A stretch of 64,000 nucleotides of DNA, taken from the NCBI GenBank assembly GCA_900545005.1, contig UQXO01000001.1, positions 73,962-137,961 of the forward strand. The letters run 5' to 3'. This document shows, in pieces, positions 17,200-25,602 of the stretch. The notes under the pieces were generated by a model. It worked only from the letters and a program-made list of their open reading frames with translations, ran no database searches and was not told the DNA's origin. Position 1 is the stretch's first letter, and each line of letters starts with the position of its first letter. A program made the translations under genes and the position numbers. Origin of the DNA: an uncultured Mycoplasmatota bacterium. Its GTDB lineage: Bacteria; Bacillota_I; Bacilli_A; RF39; UBA660.

Positions 17200-18126
17200 T
17201 TAATTAAAAATGTCTTTGATTAATTTTTGATGATTTAAAAGACTTAATAACTGAAATTCTTGGTAATTTGGACACGTTGAAATATCTTTAAGACTTGGCC
17301 CATCACTAGTCATTACAATATCTATTTGTAAATATTTATTATCAGGAATAGTATCTTTTATTCTACTAACTAATCTCTTAGTACGAGGCCACTTAGGAAT
17401 AGTAAGCCAAAGAAGTGGGGATTTAGTCAACGGATGTTCTTCATAAATGTTCTTTTCTAAGTCATAAAAAGGTGAATCAATAAGACCAGTATCTAAATTA
17501 ATGGAAGCAATAATCTGGTTACTAGCAGTTACTTCATAATCTTCTTTACTAGTTACTAAGTAAGAAAAAATAATATCATCTTTAAAAGTAATGAAACGAA
17601 TAAATGACAAATTATTAGGATTTAATCTTTCTAAGACTTCATCTTGTTTAATAACGCTTTCTAGAATAGTCATTTTACTTAGATATAGATCATTATAGAC
17701 ATGAGTATAATTCTTTAGATCAATCTTAATTTTCTTAGTATCATTTTTAGTCTTTAAATCATATTTAGCATAGATGTATTCTTTATTCTCAATAAATTCA
17801 TAAAAGTCAGTAATATTATCACCATTGAGTTCCAACCATTTATAATTAAGAAAAGGATAAAATTTCTTATTGAATTTATGTCTTGTAGTTATTATTTCTT
17901 TAAGACTTTGATTATTATAAGTCTTAATGAGTTTTTGATTAATATAGTTAGTCAAAAGATTTTCTTTTTCACTAGAACTCATTTTATAACAATCAAATAA
18001 TTGATATTCAAAAAGAGAAATATGATATTTAAGATGAGTATGTAAATAGTCATTTATTATCTTAATGGTTTTGATATTAGTACGACTGGATAAAGTCTTA
18101 GCAACTTTATAGATATTTTGAGGCAT
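17200..18126 (-). CDS. Sugar-transfer-associated ATP-grasp-like protein
   Basis: A 308-residue protein that I assign, by pattern, to the 'sugar-transfer associated ATP-grasp' group. Visible hallmarks of the C-terminal half are ESVIKQDEVLERLNPNNLSFIRFITF, QIIASINLDTGLIDSPFYD, EHPLTKSPLLWLTIPKWP and YLQIDIVMTSDGPSLKDIS. The last metal-binding stretch, usually 'D-G-P-x-L-I-E-x-N', reads DGPSLKDISTCP, so a ligand Glu and Asn are changed and activity may be reduced or lost. Such proteins usually act in polysaccharide or lipid-linked sugar modification. It is flanked by rpiB and rpmE. Moderate confidence. Confidence 0.65.
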   Translation of the reverse strand: MPQNIYKVAKTLSSRTNIKTIKIINDYLHTHLKYHISLFEYQLFDCYKMSSSEKENLLTNYINQKLIKTYNNQSLKEIITTRHKFNKKFYPFLNYKWLELNGDNITDFYEFIENKEYIYAKYDLKTKNDTKKIKIDLKNYTHVYNDLYLSKMTILESVIKQDEVLERLNPNNLSFIRFITFKDDIIFSYLVTSKEDYEVTASNQIIASINLDTGLIDSPFYDLEKNIYEEHPLTKSPLLWLTIPKWPRTKRLVSRIKDTIPDNKYLQIDIVMTSDGPSLKDISTCPNYQEFQLLSLLNHQKLIKDIFN

Positions 18127-18155
18127 TTTTTAATCAACTCCACTATTATTATAAC

Positions 18156-18181
18156 AAAAAAACTGCAATTATGCAGTTTTA
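18156..18181 (-). terminator. Terminator at the rpmE stop codon
   Basis: On the minus strand AAAACTGCA pairs with TGCAGTTTT and runs into TTTTTTT. The rpmE stop TAA lies in the loop. Confidence 0.85.
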
Positions 18182-18390
18182 GTTTCGTCTTGATTAAAGC
18201 CGTATTTACGGTTGAATTTTTCTACTGAACCAGTCTTCTTAGCACGAGCTTGTGAACCTGTATAGAATGGATGGCAAGCACTGCAAACATCACATTGGAT
18301 ACTGTCTTTAGTAGATTTTACTGTGAATGTATTTCCGCAAGCACAATGTACTTCTACTTCATGCATTTCTGGATGAATTCCCTTTTTCAT
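18169..18390 (-). CDS. rpmE: Ribosomal protein L31, zinc-binding type
   Basis: A 73-residue L31 with the zinc-binding set of cysteines (CACGNTF and [13 protein letters not shown]), so it is the C+ paralogue made under zinc-replete conditions in B. subtilis. The sequence [19 protein letters not shown] is typical. It has its own promoter and a 6-bp hairpin in the leader, and ends in a terminator, so it is a single-gene unit. In B. subtilis rpmE lies in the same neighbourhood (near murAA/prfA). Confidence 0.97.
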   Translation of the reverse strand: MKKGIHPEMHEVEVHCACGNTFTVKSTKDSIQCDVCSACHPFYTGSQARAKKTGSVEKFNRKYGFNQDETKTA

Positions 18391-18408
18391 TTTTACTCTC
18401 CTTCCGCC

Positions 18409-18426
18409 ATGTCATATTCCTGACAT
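18409..18426 (-). promoter_or_regulatory. Leader hairpin before rpmE ribosome site
   Basis: ATGTCA (18409-18414) and TGACAT (18421-18426) form a 6-bp stem with a 6-nt loop, ending about 6 nt before the GGAAGGAGAG ribosome site. A hairpin here is consistent with the autogenous leader regulation known for many ribosomal protein genes, which I infer only. Confidence 0.4.
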
Positions 18427-18447
18427 AGAAATTTGTTTGTCTTATGT

Positions 18448-18475
18448 ATTATATCATAAGATTTTACTTTTGCAA
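18448..18475 (-). promoter_or_regulatory. Sigma-A-type promoter of rpmE
   Basis: Minus-strand -35 TTGCAA (18470-18475), 16-nt spacer, -10 TATAAT (18448-18453), about 58 bp upstream of the rpmE start. Confidence 0.7.
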
Positions 18476-18542
18476 TTGCTTATAAGTTTATTTTGGGAAA
18501 TTTTAGTCTTTTTTTGATATTTATTTATTAAAATAATCTTGT

Positions 18543-19067
18543 TTATTTAATTTTAATTTTTAAATTAGCTAAGATTTTACCAACTAAAAATGATATTTTA
18601 TCACTATTCTTAGTAGCAATTCCTTTGCAAATAGCTTTTCCTCCAACAGTAAAACTAGAGATAAAGGCTGTCAGCAAAACAGAAATAACACTTAATGATA
18701 CTTTGGTAGCCATGCTTACTTGAATAGCTAAGACAGCCCCGATAGATCCACTGATGATACCACATATATCGCCGATAACGTCATTACAGATACTAGATAT
18801 TTTACTTGAATTTTTAAGTAACCCGATAGTTTCTTTACCACCTTTTATCTTTTGGGAAGCAATAGAAAGAAAAGTTTTTTCTTTACTTGTTAAAACGGCC
18901 ACTCCAATCATATCAAAGATTATCCCAATTACAATTATTAAAATCAAAATGATAAATAGAAAGATACTACTTAATGAATTTGAAATAATATTTGAGATAA
19001 TACTAAAGAGACATGATAAGATAAAGGTCAATAAAAAAACTTTATATATCCAGGTTTTATTATTCAT
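18543..19067 (-). CDS. Four-helix membrane protein, DUF21/CorB-like
   Basis: A 174-residue membrane protein with about four helices. It resembles the short DUF21-like proteins annotated as magnesium/cobalt transporter CorB in Firmicutes: GIIFDMIGVAVLTSKEKTF, SICNDVIGDICGIISGSIGAVLA and FTVGGKAICKGIATKNSDKI. Full CNNM/CorB proteins add CBS domains, absent here. I chose the ATG at 19067 with ATAGGAGGAATT; the longer frame has no ribosome site. It lies directly downstream of the structured RNA at 19128-19560 on the same strand with no T-run between, so the RNA could in principle be its long leader. Function uncertain. Confidence 0.65.
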   Translation of the reverse strand: MNNKTWIYKVFLLTFILSCLFSIISNIISNSLSSIFLFIILILIIVIGIIFDMIGVAVLTSKEKTFLSIASQKIKGGKETIGLLKNSSKISSICNDVIGDICGIISGSIGAVLAIQVSMATKVSLSVISVLLTAFISSFTVGGKAICKGIATKNSDKISFLVGKILANLKIKIK

Positions 19068-19127
19068 AATTCCTCCTATATAAAGTAATATTCTAATTTT
19101 TGTATGGTATATCAAAAGTTAATTTTA

Positions 19128-19560
19128 CGGCTTGAGGTCGAGTTGAGTTTCTCTAAATATCTTCCACTTGATTACTCATTGGCACTTTCGTCTTTAGGAT
19201 ATTTAATTAATATTTATTTCATTAATTACTCGATTGCCACTTAGTCCGCACTTCAATACTTTTAATATAGACAGTCTAGAGGTTTTCCCTGACATAAGTA
19301 ACTATACTTATTCGCTTTTGCAAGTATTATTTCAACTTAGTATCCCTAATACTCACGCACGACATACTAGTACTTCGTTATGACGCAATAAAAGGATTGG
19401 AGGTTATATGCCATTATAACTTTCCTTAAATTTTAAATCTTATATTCACCCTAACTTGGGCCGAAAAAGCAAATATAAGAAGTGTCGGCAATGTAATTGA
19501 TGGATTTTTAGCCCCATCTTCATATAGTGTTATGACTAGAATAATGCACCACACATAGCC
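19128..19560 (-). ncRNA. Structured noncoding RNA of unknown class, about 430 nt
   Basis: A 680-bp stretch (19068-19750) has no credible ORF, but has a perfect promoter and many local helices. From the predicted start near 19560 (GGCTATGTGTGG): GGTG(CA)TTAT pairs with ATAACACT; GATGG with CCATC; CTTATATT with AATATAAG enclosing GCCC/GGGT; AGTAT with ATACT; ATACTT..GC with GC..AAGTAT; AATTAAT with ATTAATT; AAATATC with GATATTT. CGGCT at the 5' end can pair either with an internal GCCGA or with AGCCG at the distal end (19128-19132). It has no tmRNA tag or CCA end and lacks the conserved RNase P GAGGAAAGUCC strand. A GAAAGUGCCA segment is the only RNase P-like piece. It is either a free RNA or the leader of the 19067 gene. 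Confidence 0.65.
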
Positions 19561-19563
19561 GAG

Positions 19564-19592
19564 ATTATAACATAAGAATTGGTCTTTGTCAA
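19564..19592 (-). promoter_or_regulatory. Consensus sigma-A promoter of the structured RNA
   Basis: On the minus strand TTGACA (19587-19592) and TATAAT (19564-19569) are both perfect, with a 17-nt spacer. It is the best promoter I see in the window and has no ORF close behind it, which implies an abundant RNA product. Confidence 0.9.
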
Positions 19593-19750
19593 ATTTTGTT
19601 TTCTGATAGTGTAAACATTGCGTATAGTATCAGTATTTTGACTTTCTTATCTACTTTATAAAATCATAATAGTAAATTAGAAGAGGCAAAAAGATGACAA
19701 TTCTTTCTTAATTAATCATAATCATCATTAAATTATATGTTTAAAATAAA

Positions 19751-20230
19751 TTAGCATTTATCGATTAGTTTACTAACTAAGTTAAGCATTTTGCTGTTGT
19801 CGTGAATAAATTTTTTGGGTTTGAATTTTTCTATTTTTTTTAAAGCTGGTTCTAATTCATCTACTTCTTGCAGACCAATTAAGTAACCAAGACTATTAAA
19901 TTTACTAACGATTTGCGTTTGATGGTCATTTATGTGTTCACCATACTTAGCAAGGCGCGGAATAGCAATGACTTTTTTGCCTTTTTCTAAGGCAGAGATA
20001 ATACTTCCAACGCCACCATGAGTAATTATAATATCGGCTTTTTCCATTAAAGAATTAAATTCATCTTGAGGAATTAAGTCAAAAATTTCCATATTTGAAG
20101 AGTGGTACTTAGTATAGCCAGACTGAACGACTACTTGGTCTTTGATAAGACCTTTTTCTATCAAATCATCAATTTTCTTTAAAAGACGAATAAAAGTTTT
20201 ATCTTGAGTACCTAAAGTTACTAAAATCAT
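19751..20230 (-). CDS. Alg13/PssE-like glycosyltransferase subunit
   Basis: A 159-residue GT-B C-terminal half (GT28 family, Alg13-like). Visible: MILVTLGTQDKTFIRLLKKID, VVVQSGYT, ADIIITHGGVGSIISALEKGKKVIAIPR and EHINDHQTQI, which form the UDP-sugar binding side. It must act with the Alg14-like protein encoded 12 bp upstream. In streptococcal and rhizobial capsules such pairs (Cps14F/G, PssD/PssE) add the second sugar onto a lipid-linked first sugar. No other capsule genes are adjacent. Confidence 0.87.
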   Translation of the reverse strand: MILVTLGTQDKTFIRLLKKIDDLIEKGLIKDQVVVQSGYTKYHSSNMEIFDLIPQDEFNSLMEKADIIITHGGVGSIISALEKGKKVIAIPRLAKYGEHINDHQTQIVSKFNSLGYLIGLQEVDELEPALKKIEKFKPKKFIHDNSKMLNLVSKLIDKC

Positions 20231-20242
20231 AATGTGTCCTTT

Positions 20243-20722
20243 CTAGTAAATCCAACCACCATAAATGGCTTTAGGGTATACTTCTAACATACTTTCCCAT
20301 TGGACAATAAAATAATCAGCGAATTTATAAATCAAACGACCGGCACGAGTAGGAGTAGTACTGTTGGCAATGGTTTCAATGAAAATCACTTTTTTATGAA
20401 ATATTTTAGCTAGACAACACATAGGACCAGCATTATGAGACCCCGTAGTAACAACGACATCAGGTCTTATTTTAAGCATTAAATACAAAGATATAAAACA
20501 ATTTAAGAGAAGTTTAAAAAGGTAGAGTAGTTTGGCTTTAAGATTAGTATAAGTTCCACTGATAATAAAATGGACACGATTAGGGTACTTATTTCTTAAA
20601 TTAAGATTACTTTTAGTCTTCTCAGTTACAATTGTATAATCGTACTTAGAAAATAGAGGAGATAATTGAAGCAATTCACTTAGATGACCACCGGTACTAG
20701 CTATAAACATTACTTTTTTCAT
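20243..20722 (-). CDS. Alg14/PssD-like membrane-anchoring glycosyltransferase subunit
   Basis: A 159-residue Alg14-like protein: KVMFIASTGGHLSELLQL (acceptor-side GG-HL motif), a hydrophobic segment KLLYLFKLLLNCFISLYLMLKI, RPDVVVTTGSHNAG, KVIFIETIANSTTPTRAGRLIY, and a C-terminal VQWESMLEVYPKAIYGGWIY. Family members bind the membrane acceptor and recruit the Alg13-like catalytic partner, which is the next gene. Together they form one split MurG-like glycosyltransferase for a surface polysaccharide or glycolipid. Confidence 0.88.
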   Translation of the reverse strand: MKKVMFIASTGGHLSELLQLSPLFSKYDYTIVTEKTKSNLNLRNKYPNRVHFIISGTYTNLKAKLLYLFKLLLNCFISLYLMLKIRPDVVVTTGSHNAGPMCCLAKIFHKKVIFIETIANSTTPTRAGRLIYKFADYFIVQWESMLEVYPKAIYGGWIY

Positions 20723-20800
20723 TTTTTCACCTTAAACTCATTATACTATAAAAATCCTATTTATGTGGGATAAATAGGTAATCTAGAAATAAATTTCTTT

Positions 20801-21397
20801 TTAAGTGTTAATTTTCCAAGTAGAAGTAATTTTATTATAGAGTTTATTACTAAGAATTTTATGGTCCTTTGTATCTAATAGATAGTCCTTTCGACCGGTC
20901 TTTTCTAAAATACTAGAAGTGTTTAAGAAATCAATTTTATATTTTCTAGCTAAATCTTTTAAAAAATAATTAGTAGATAGATTAATCGGACTAACATAGA
21001 TTATTTGTTTAGAATTATATTTTCGTAAAACTATAAATAGGTTTTCTAAATCAGTATAAATATTAGTTATACTTTCTTTTTCATACAGAAGTTCAAAGTC
21101 GCCAAGATAAACAATTACGACATTAGAACTATTTAGTTCTTGTTGAATATCTTGATAGTTACTTTTTATTTTATCGATGACATTTTCGATTTCTAAATTT
21201 TCACGGCTAAAAGTATAGTAAGTTGTCGGTAATAGCTTTTCAAGATTAGGTTTTAGATAAGTATTAAAATTTTCTTTTATTGTTGTTTTATCATCATAAA
21301 TAGCGCTTATCTTAATTTCTTGATGATGATTGGCATTGTAGATAAGATAAGTTAATATAACAGCGCTTAAAGTTAAAAAGAATAATTTTACTTTCAT
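20801..21397 (-). CDS. Membrane-anchored extracellular protein, weakly SGNH-like
   Basis: A 198-residue protein with an N-terminal membrane segment (LFFLTLSAVILTYLIYNA) and an outer domain with Rossmann-like alternation: SSNVVIVYLGDFELL, KQIIYVSPINLSTNYFLKDLARKYKIDFLNT and DYLLDTKDHKILSNKLYNKI. The last piece resembles the terminal Asp-x-x-His of SGNH hydrolases (DTKDHKIL), but the N-terminal GDS motif is not visible, so an enzyme role is doubtful. It lies between murA and the Alg14-like gene, all on the minus strand, and could belong to wall or polysaccharide metabolism. Confidence 0.5.
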   Translation of the reverse strand: MKVKLFFLTLSAVILTYLIYNANHHQEIKISAIYDDKTTIKENFNTYLKPNLEKLLPTTYYTFSRENLEIENVIDKIKSNYQDIQQELNSSNVVIVYLGDFELLYEKESITNIYTDLENLFIVLRKYNSKQIIYVSPINLSTNYFLKDLARKYKIDFLNTSSILEKTGRKDYLLDTKDHKILSNKLYNKITSTWKINT

Positions 21398-21421
21398 AAG
21401 ACCTCTCTTACTTAGTATAAT

Positions 21422-22672
21422 TTATTCTTCAATTCTAATTTTAGCACCAACCTTGGACAATTTAATGTTGATATTCTCATAGCCTCTTAAAATATGATCT
21501 GCCTCATCAATGGTAGTTTTTCCATCAGCAACAAGACCAGCAAGAACTAGAGCAGCACCCGCACGAAGGTCGCTTGCTTTAACATGAGCACCACTTAACG
21601 GAGTTGGTCCAGTAATAAAAGCTTTATTACTTGTATTAGCGATATTAGCGCCCATTTTATTTAAGTATTCTATATGCCCCATACGAGTTTCATAAATAGT
21701 TTCTGTAAAAGTAGAAATACCATTAGCTTGGGTTAATAAAGTCTGCATAGTTTGACCTAAATCGGTAACAAAGCCAGGATAAACACTAGAAGTAATATTT
21801 ACTGGTAAAAGATTAGTCTGTTTAGAAATTATAATTGAGTTTTCTTCCAAAACATAATTGATATTCATATTTTTGAGAGTTTCTAAAAGACTAGTTAAGT
21901 GTTTAGGTTCAATTTTATCGATGACTAAGTCTTCGCCAGCCAAAGCACCAGCTATAATATAAGTTCCAGCTTCTATACGGTCTGGAATAATATAAATATT
22001 ACCTTTACTTAGTTTTTTAACCCCAGTTATTATGATTGTATCAGTACCAGCACCCTTTATTTTAGCTCCCATACTCTTTAAGAAATCAGCGACATTGACA
22101 ATTTCTGGTTCTTTAGCAGCATTAAAAATACGAGTTTGTCCGTTTGCCTTGACTGCCGCTAACATAATGTTAATAGTAGCGCCAACGGAAGGAAAATCAA
22201 AAGTTATATCCGCTCCATTTAGTTCTTCGGCATCTATAATATATTTATCACCATCAATAGTTACTTTAGCTCCTAAAGTCTCAAAGCCTTTAAGATGATA
22301 GTCAATTGGTCTTTTGCCGATTTTACAACCACCAGGAAAAAACATCTCGACATGATGATATTTAGACAATAAAGCTCCCATAAAGTAGTAAGATGCTCTT
22401 AATTTCTTAGCTAAAGCCTCTTCTATAACTTGATTTTCGACTTTAGAAACATCTATTTTTAAAAAATTACTTTTATAACTATACGTGGCTTTCAAAACCT
22501 TTAAAATTTCTAAAAGAGCTTTCGTATCAGTTATATCAGGAACATTGTCAATAGTAACATAATCATCGCATAAAATAGCCGCTGGTATTAAAGCAACAAC
22601 ACTATTTTTAGCACCACTTATTTCAATCGTGCCACTTAGTTTATTGGGTCCATCAATTATTAGTTTGGTCAT
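21422..22672 (-). CDS. murA: UDP-N-acetylglucosamine 1-carboxyvinyltransferase
   Basis: A 416-residue EPSP-synthase-fold enzyme that transfers enolpyruvate from PEP to UDP-GlcNAc, the first committed step of peptidoglycan synthesis. Motifs: LSGTIEISGAKNSVVALIPA, FPGGCKIGKRPIDYHLKGF (loop with the catalytic, fosfomycin-target cysteine), YETRMGHIEYLNKMGA and DLRAGAALVLAGL. The start MTKLIIDGP at 22672 is preferred over the frame start at 22693, because GATGGGG lies just upstream. It is downstream of spoIIR, as murA is near spoIIR/prfA in Bacillus. Confidence 0.96.
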   Translation of the reverse strand: MTKLIIDGPNKLSGTIEISGAKNSVVALIPAAILCDDYVTIDNVPDITDTKALLEILKVLKATYSYKSNFLKIDVSKVENQVIEEALAKKLRASYYFMGALLSKYHHVEMFFPGGCKIGKRPIDYHLKGFETLGAKVTIDGDKYIIDAEELNGADITFDFPSVGATINIMLAAVKANGQTRIFNAAKEPEIVNVADFLKSMGAKIKGAGTDTIIITGVKKLSKGNIYIIPDRIEAGTYIIAGALAGEDLVIDKIEPKHLTSLLETLKNMNINYVLEENSIIISKQTNLLPVNITSSVYPGFVTDLGQTMQTLLTQANGISTFTETIYETRMGHIEYLNKMGANIANTSNKAFITGPTPLSGAHVKASDLRAGAALVLAGLVADGKTTIDEADHILRGYENINIKLSKVGAKIRIEE

Positions 22673-22766
22673 ATATACACCCCATCTACACAATAATAAC
22701 TATATCTAATTTAATACATTAAGTCAAACAAAAACACCTATAAAATTATATTATAGATGATTTGTT

Positions 22767-23255
22767 TTATTCATATTTAGATAAGACTTCTTTGATATAT
22801 GATTTATATTCAATATTATCAGTCTTATTATCTTCAATTAGACACAAAGGCGGATACATAACACACCAAAAATTTTCCCCAAGACCTTGACCTAGAGTTA
22901 TGACAAGTGAATTATAATAGCCGGCAGGATAATTAATGCCTTTATAAGTTTTTCCAGGGAAATAATTATCACCATAAGAGATATCATAAGGAACTTTATA
23001 AGTATTCAAAATCTTCTTAATGGCCGGAATATTGGTTTTTATGGAAGTATCAATATCTGGATTTTTAACTATCTCAGGTAAAATTTGTTTTATTATGTCT
23101 TCTTTAATTCGTTGTTTAGTTAATTGGTCTTCGATATTATTAGAATTAGCAATTATCCGAAAACGAATTGAGTCATTAGGAATTATTATTTCCTCTTTAT
23201 TAATATTTAAGTAAATGAGTGCAAGTAATGATAAAACTACTATAACTTTTTTTAT
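22767..23255 (-). CDS. spoIIR: Stage II sporulation protein R, apparently with an AUA start
   Basis: The C-terminal half is clearly SpoIIR: NYFPGKTYKGINYPAGYYN, LVITLGQGLGE and NFWCVMYPPLCLIED. Reading upstream in the same frame gives the complete family N-terminus without interruption: a signal-like segment KKVIVVLSLLALIYLN, then IPNDSIRFRIIANSNNIEDQ. The frame is closed by TGA just above, and the only initiator position with a ribosome site (GGGTGAT, 6-nt spacing) is an ATA codon at 23255; the first conventional start (TTG, 23009) would delete the signal and half the domain. SpoIIR is secreted from the forespore and activates SpoIIGA to process pro-sigma-E. It lies beside prmC-prfA as in Bacillus. 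Confidence 0.85.
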   Translation of the reverse strand: MKKVIVVLSLLALIYLNINKEEIIIPNDSIRFRIIANSNNIEDQLTKQRIKEDIIKQILPEIVKNPDIDTSIKTNIPAIKKILNTYKVPYDISYGDNYFPGKTYKGINYPAGYYNSLVITLGQGLGENFWCVMYPPLCLIEDNKTDNIEYKSYIKEVLSKYE

Positions 23256-23296
23256 AAAAAATCACCCAATTTAATATTGAGCGGTTTTAATATTTT

Positions 23297-24037
23297 TTAT
23301 TCATTAATAATAAATAAATAGCGATTTTTACCAGCTAAGTCTTTTTTTACTTGAATAAAAGCTTCCGGATAATTTTCTTTAGCTAATCTGGTAATAGCAT
23401 CACCTTGGGTACAACCAATTTCAAAAGCAATAATATTTTTGGGAGTCATAAACTCTTTACTTCTCTGTAAAATAATTTCATAAAATTCTAAGCCATCATT
23501 TTTAGCAAATAAAGCATTTTGGGGCTCATACTTAGTGGCTGGATCAACTGGCTCATCGTATCTAACATAGGGAGGATTACTCACTAAGATATTATACTTT
23601 TTAGAAATAGTACAATTCTTTATGTCACCATGAATAAAATTAACACTAGCTTTATTTAAGACAGCGTTAGAACTAGCTAAATCAATAGCACTTTTAGAAA
23701 TGTCTACTGTATCAACGGAAGTATTTAGTTCTTTAGACAAAGCAATAGCAATACAACCACTACCAGTGCCAACTTCTAAAATTTGCAAGTCTTCAAGAAA
23801 ATGTTGGTTTTTGATAAGCTTAATTAACTCATCAACAAGTCCCTCAGTCTCAAAACGAGGTATTAAAGCTCTTTCATCAACATTTATTTTATAACCATAA
23901 AAATCAACATTACCAATTAAATACTGAATAGGGTAGTCATTATTAATTTTTTCGATAACTTTATCCATATTATGAGGATATAATTTAGTTAATAATTCAT
24001 AATCAGTATTAGAAATATATCTTTCTTTTTTAGTCAT
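23297..24037 (-). CDS. prmC: Release factor glutamine methyltransferase
   Basis: A 246-residue SAM-dependent methyltransferase that N5-methylates the glutamine of the GGQ motif of release factors. Motifs: N-terminal substrate part with PIQYLIGNVDFYG and ALIPRFETEGLVD, SAM loop LEVGTGSGCIAIALS, VDISKSAIDLA and the catalytic NPPYVRYDE. It overlaps prfA by one nucleotide (TAATG), the classic prfA-prmC arrangement with its own substrate. Confidence 0.95.
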   Translation of the reverse strand: MTKKERYISNTDYELLTKLYPHNMDKVIEKINNDYPIQYLIGNVDFYGYKINVDERALIPRFETEGLVDELIKLIKNQHFLEDLQILEVGTGSGCIAIALSKELNTSVDTVDISKSAIDLASSNAVLNKASVNFIHGDIKNCTISKKYNILVSNPPYVRYDEPVDPATKYEPQNALFAKNDGLEFYEIILQRSKEFMTPKNIIAFEIGCTQGDAITRLAKENYPEAFIQVKKDLAGKNRYLFIINE

Positions 24038-25089
24038 TATTCGCCTGCTAATTTTAATCTCTGATCTTCAGTAATTAAAGCTTCAATAATAGGGTCCAGA
24101 TTTCCTTCCATAACACGATCTAATTCCATAATTGAGAAGTTAATGCGATGGTCGGTTACACGATTTTGAGGATAATTATAGGTTCTAATTTTTTCACTAC
24201 GGTCACCGGTACCAATTTTTTTACGAGACTCACCAACTTGTTGTTCTTTTTCAGCTAAGGCCGCATCATGTAATTTAGCTGCTAACATTTTCATAGCTTT
24301 TTCTTTATTTTTTAACTGAGAACGCTCTACTTGACAAGTAACGATGGTATTGGTTGGAATATGCGTAATACGAACGGCTGAGTTAGAGGTATTTACAGAT
24401 TGACCGCCAGCTCCACTAGAATGGTAAACATCAATTTTTAAATCGGTTTCTTTGATTTCAACATCATTGACATTAACTTCAGGCATTACCAAAACAGTTG
24501 CAGTAGAAGTATGAACACGTCCGCCAGCTTCCGTAACTGGTACTCTTTGTACACGGTGAGAACCACTTTCAAATTTTAGTTTTGAATAAACATTTTCACC
24601 ACGTATCATAAATTCGATTTGCGAATAACCGCCGGCTGAACCTTCTATTTCATGTAATACCTCAATTTTCCAATTATTTTTCTCAGCATATCTGGTATAC
24701 ATTCGATATAAGTCGCCCGCAAAAATATTTGCTTCATCGCCGCCAGCAGCGCCTCTTATTTCCATAATAATATTTTTATCATCGTTGGGATCTTTGGGAA
24801 TCAACAATAGTTGTAATTCTTTTTCTAAACGTTCCTTTGATTCGGTTGCTGTAGCAATTTCTTCTTCAGCTAATTCTCTCATATCAGGATCATTAAGCAT
24901 TTCTTTGGCTTCAAGAATGGTTTCATCACACTTTAAAAATTCTTGATATTTTAAAACAATTTCTTCTAAATCAGCTTTTTCTTTAGAAAGTTTTCTTAAT
25001 TTATTGTAGTCTTGCAAGACGTCTTCATGAGTTAATTCTTCAACCAATTCTTTGTATTTAGCTTGAATATTTTGTAATCTTTCTATCAT
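24037..25089 (-). CDS. prfA: Peptide chain release factor 1
   Basis: A 350-residue class I release factor, reading UAA and UAG. It has the coiled N-terminal domain, the codon-recognition domain, HSSGAGGQSVNTSNSAVRITH with the GGQ peptidyl-tRNA hydrolysis motif, and KIRTYNYPQNRVTDHR near the end, typical of RF1. It is immediately upstream of prmC, which modifies the GGQ glutamine. Presence of RF1 does not by itself decide the code, but full-length genes ending in TGA do. Confidence 0.97.
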   Translation of the reverse strand: MIERLQNIQAKYKELVEELTHEDVLQDYNKLRKLSKEKADLEEIVLKYQEFLKCDETILEAKEMLNDPDMRELAEEEIATATESKERLEKELQLLLIPKDPNDDKNIIMEIRGAAGGDEANIFAGDLYRMYTRYAEKNNWKIEVLHEIEGSAGGYSQIEFMIRGENVYSKLKFESGSHRVQRVPVTEAGGRVHTSTATVLVMPEVNVNDVEIKETDLKIDVYHSSGAGGQSVNTSNSAVRITHIPTNTIVTCQVERSQLKNKEKAMKMLAAKLHDAALAEKEQQVGESRKKIGTGDRSEKIRTYNYPQNRVTDHRINFSIMELDRVMEGNLDPIIEALITEDQRLKLAGE

Positions 25090-25153
25090 AAAAAGTTTTC
25101 CTTTCTCGTTAATTATATAAAACTAGTAGAAAAAAAGCAATTATTTTCAATTG

Positions 25154-25591
25154 CTAATCTAAATTGCTATTTTCTTCATCAGAATCATCACTTACGACTA
25201 CTAACCCCTGTAAATCGTCATCATCATCATCGGTTGGTTCATCTTCATCGTAATAAATATCTTCTTCTTCCTCTGGTTCTTCTTCTTCATTGTCTAAACC
25301 AGTATCAATATCTTCATCATCATCTTCCATAATTATTTTAGCTTGATGGCGACTTTTTAAGTCCCAAAAACCTTTTTCTAACATAATAAAGCGATGGTCA
25401 GTTGATAAGACTTGGAAAAAGTCAGCAATTTTAGCTTCATATTCTTCATTAGAAAGTCCAAGTAAATCACATATTTCCTTGAAAAGGTCAGTTATTTTAA
25501 TCTTCTCGCCAGTTGACTCTAAAATCATATAAGCAATGTCATCATAACTTTTTGACTCTAATTCTTCTTTGGATAAATCAGTTATTTTCAT
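25154..25591 (-). CDS. rpoE: DNA-directed RNA polymerase delta subunit
   Basis: A 145-residue protein with the RpoE (HARE-HTH) domain in residues 1-80 (ESKSYDDIAYMILES, KITDLFKEICDLLGLS, VLSTDHRFIMLEKGFWDLKSRH) and a long acidic Asp/Glu tail. Delta increases RNA polymerase recycling and selectivity in Firmicutes, and is specific to Bacilli and relatives. It lies between argS and prfA as in Bacillus gene order, slightly rearranged (pyrG is absent here). Confidence 0.93.
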   Translation of the reverse strand: MKITDLSKEELESKSYDDIAYMILESTGEKIKITDLFKEICDLLGLSNEEYEAKIADFFQVLSTDHRFIMLEKGFWDLKSRHQAKIIMEDDDEDIDTGLDNEEEEPEEEEDIYYDEDEPTDDDDDDLQGLVVVSDDSDEENSNLD

Positions 25592-25602
25592 ATAAATTCC
25601 TC

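Noticed and set aside
19128..19560. RNase P RNA or tmRNA at the structured RNA locus
   Set aside because: A GAAAGUGCCA segment recalls RNase P, but the universal GAGGAAAGUCC strand is not present. For tmRNA there is no tag ORF ending in Ala-Ala and no tRNA-like end.
22767..23009. SpoIIR as an 80-residue protein starting at TTG 23009
   Set aside because: It would lack the signal segment and the conserved RFRIIANS region, both present in frame upstream to 23255.
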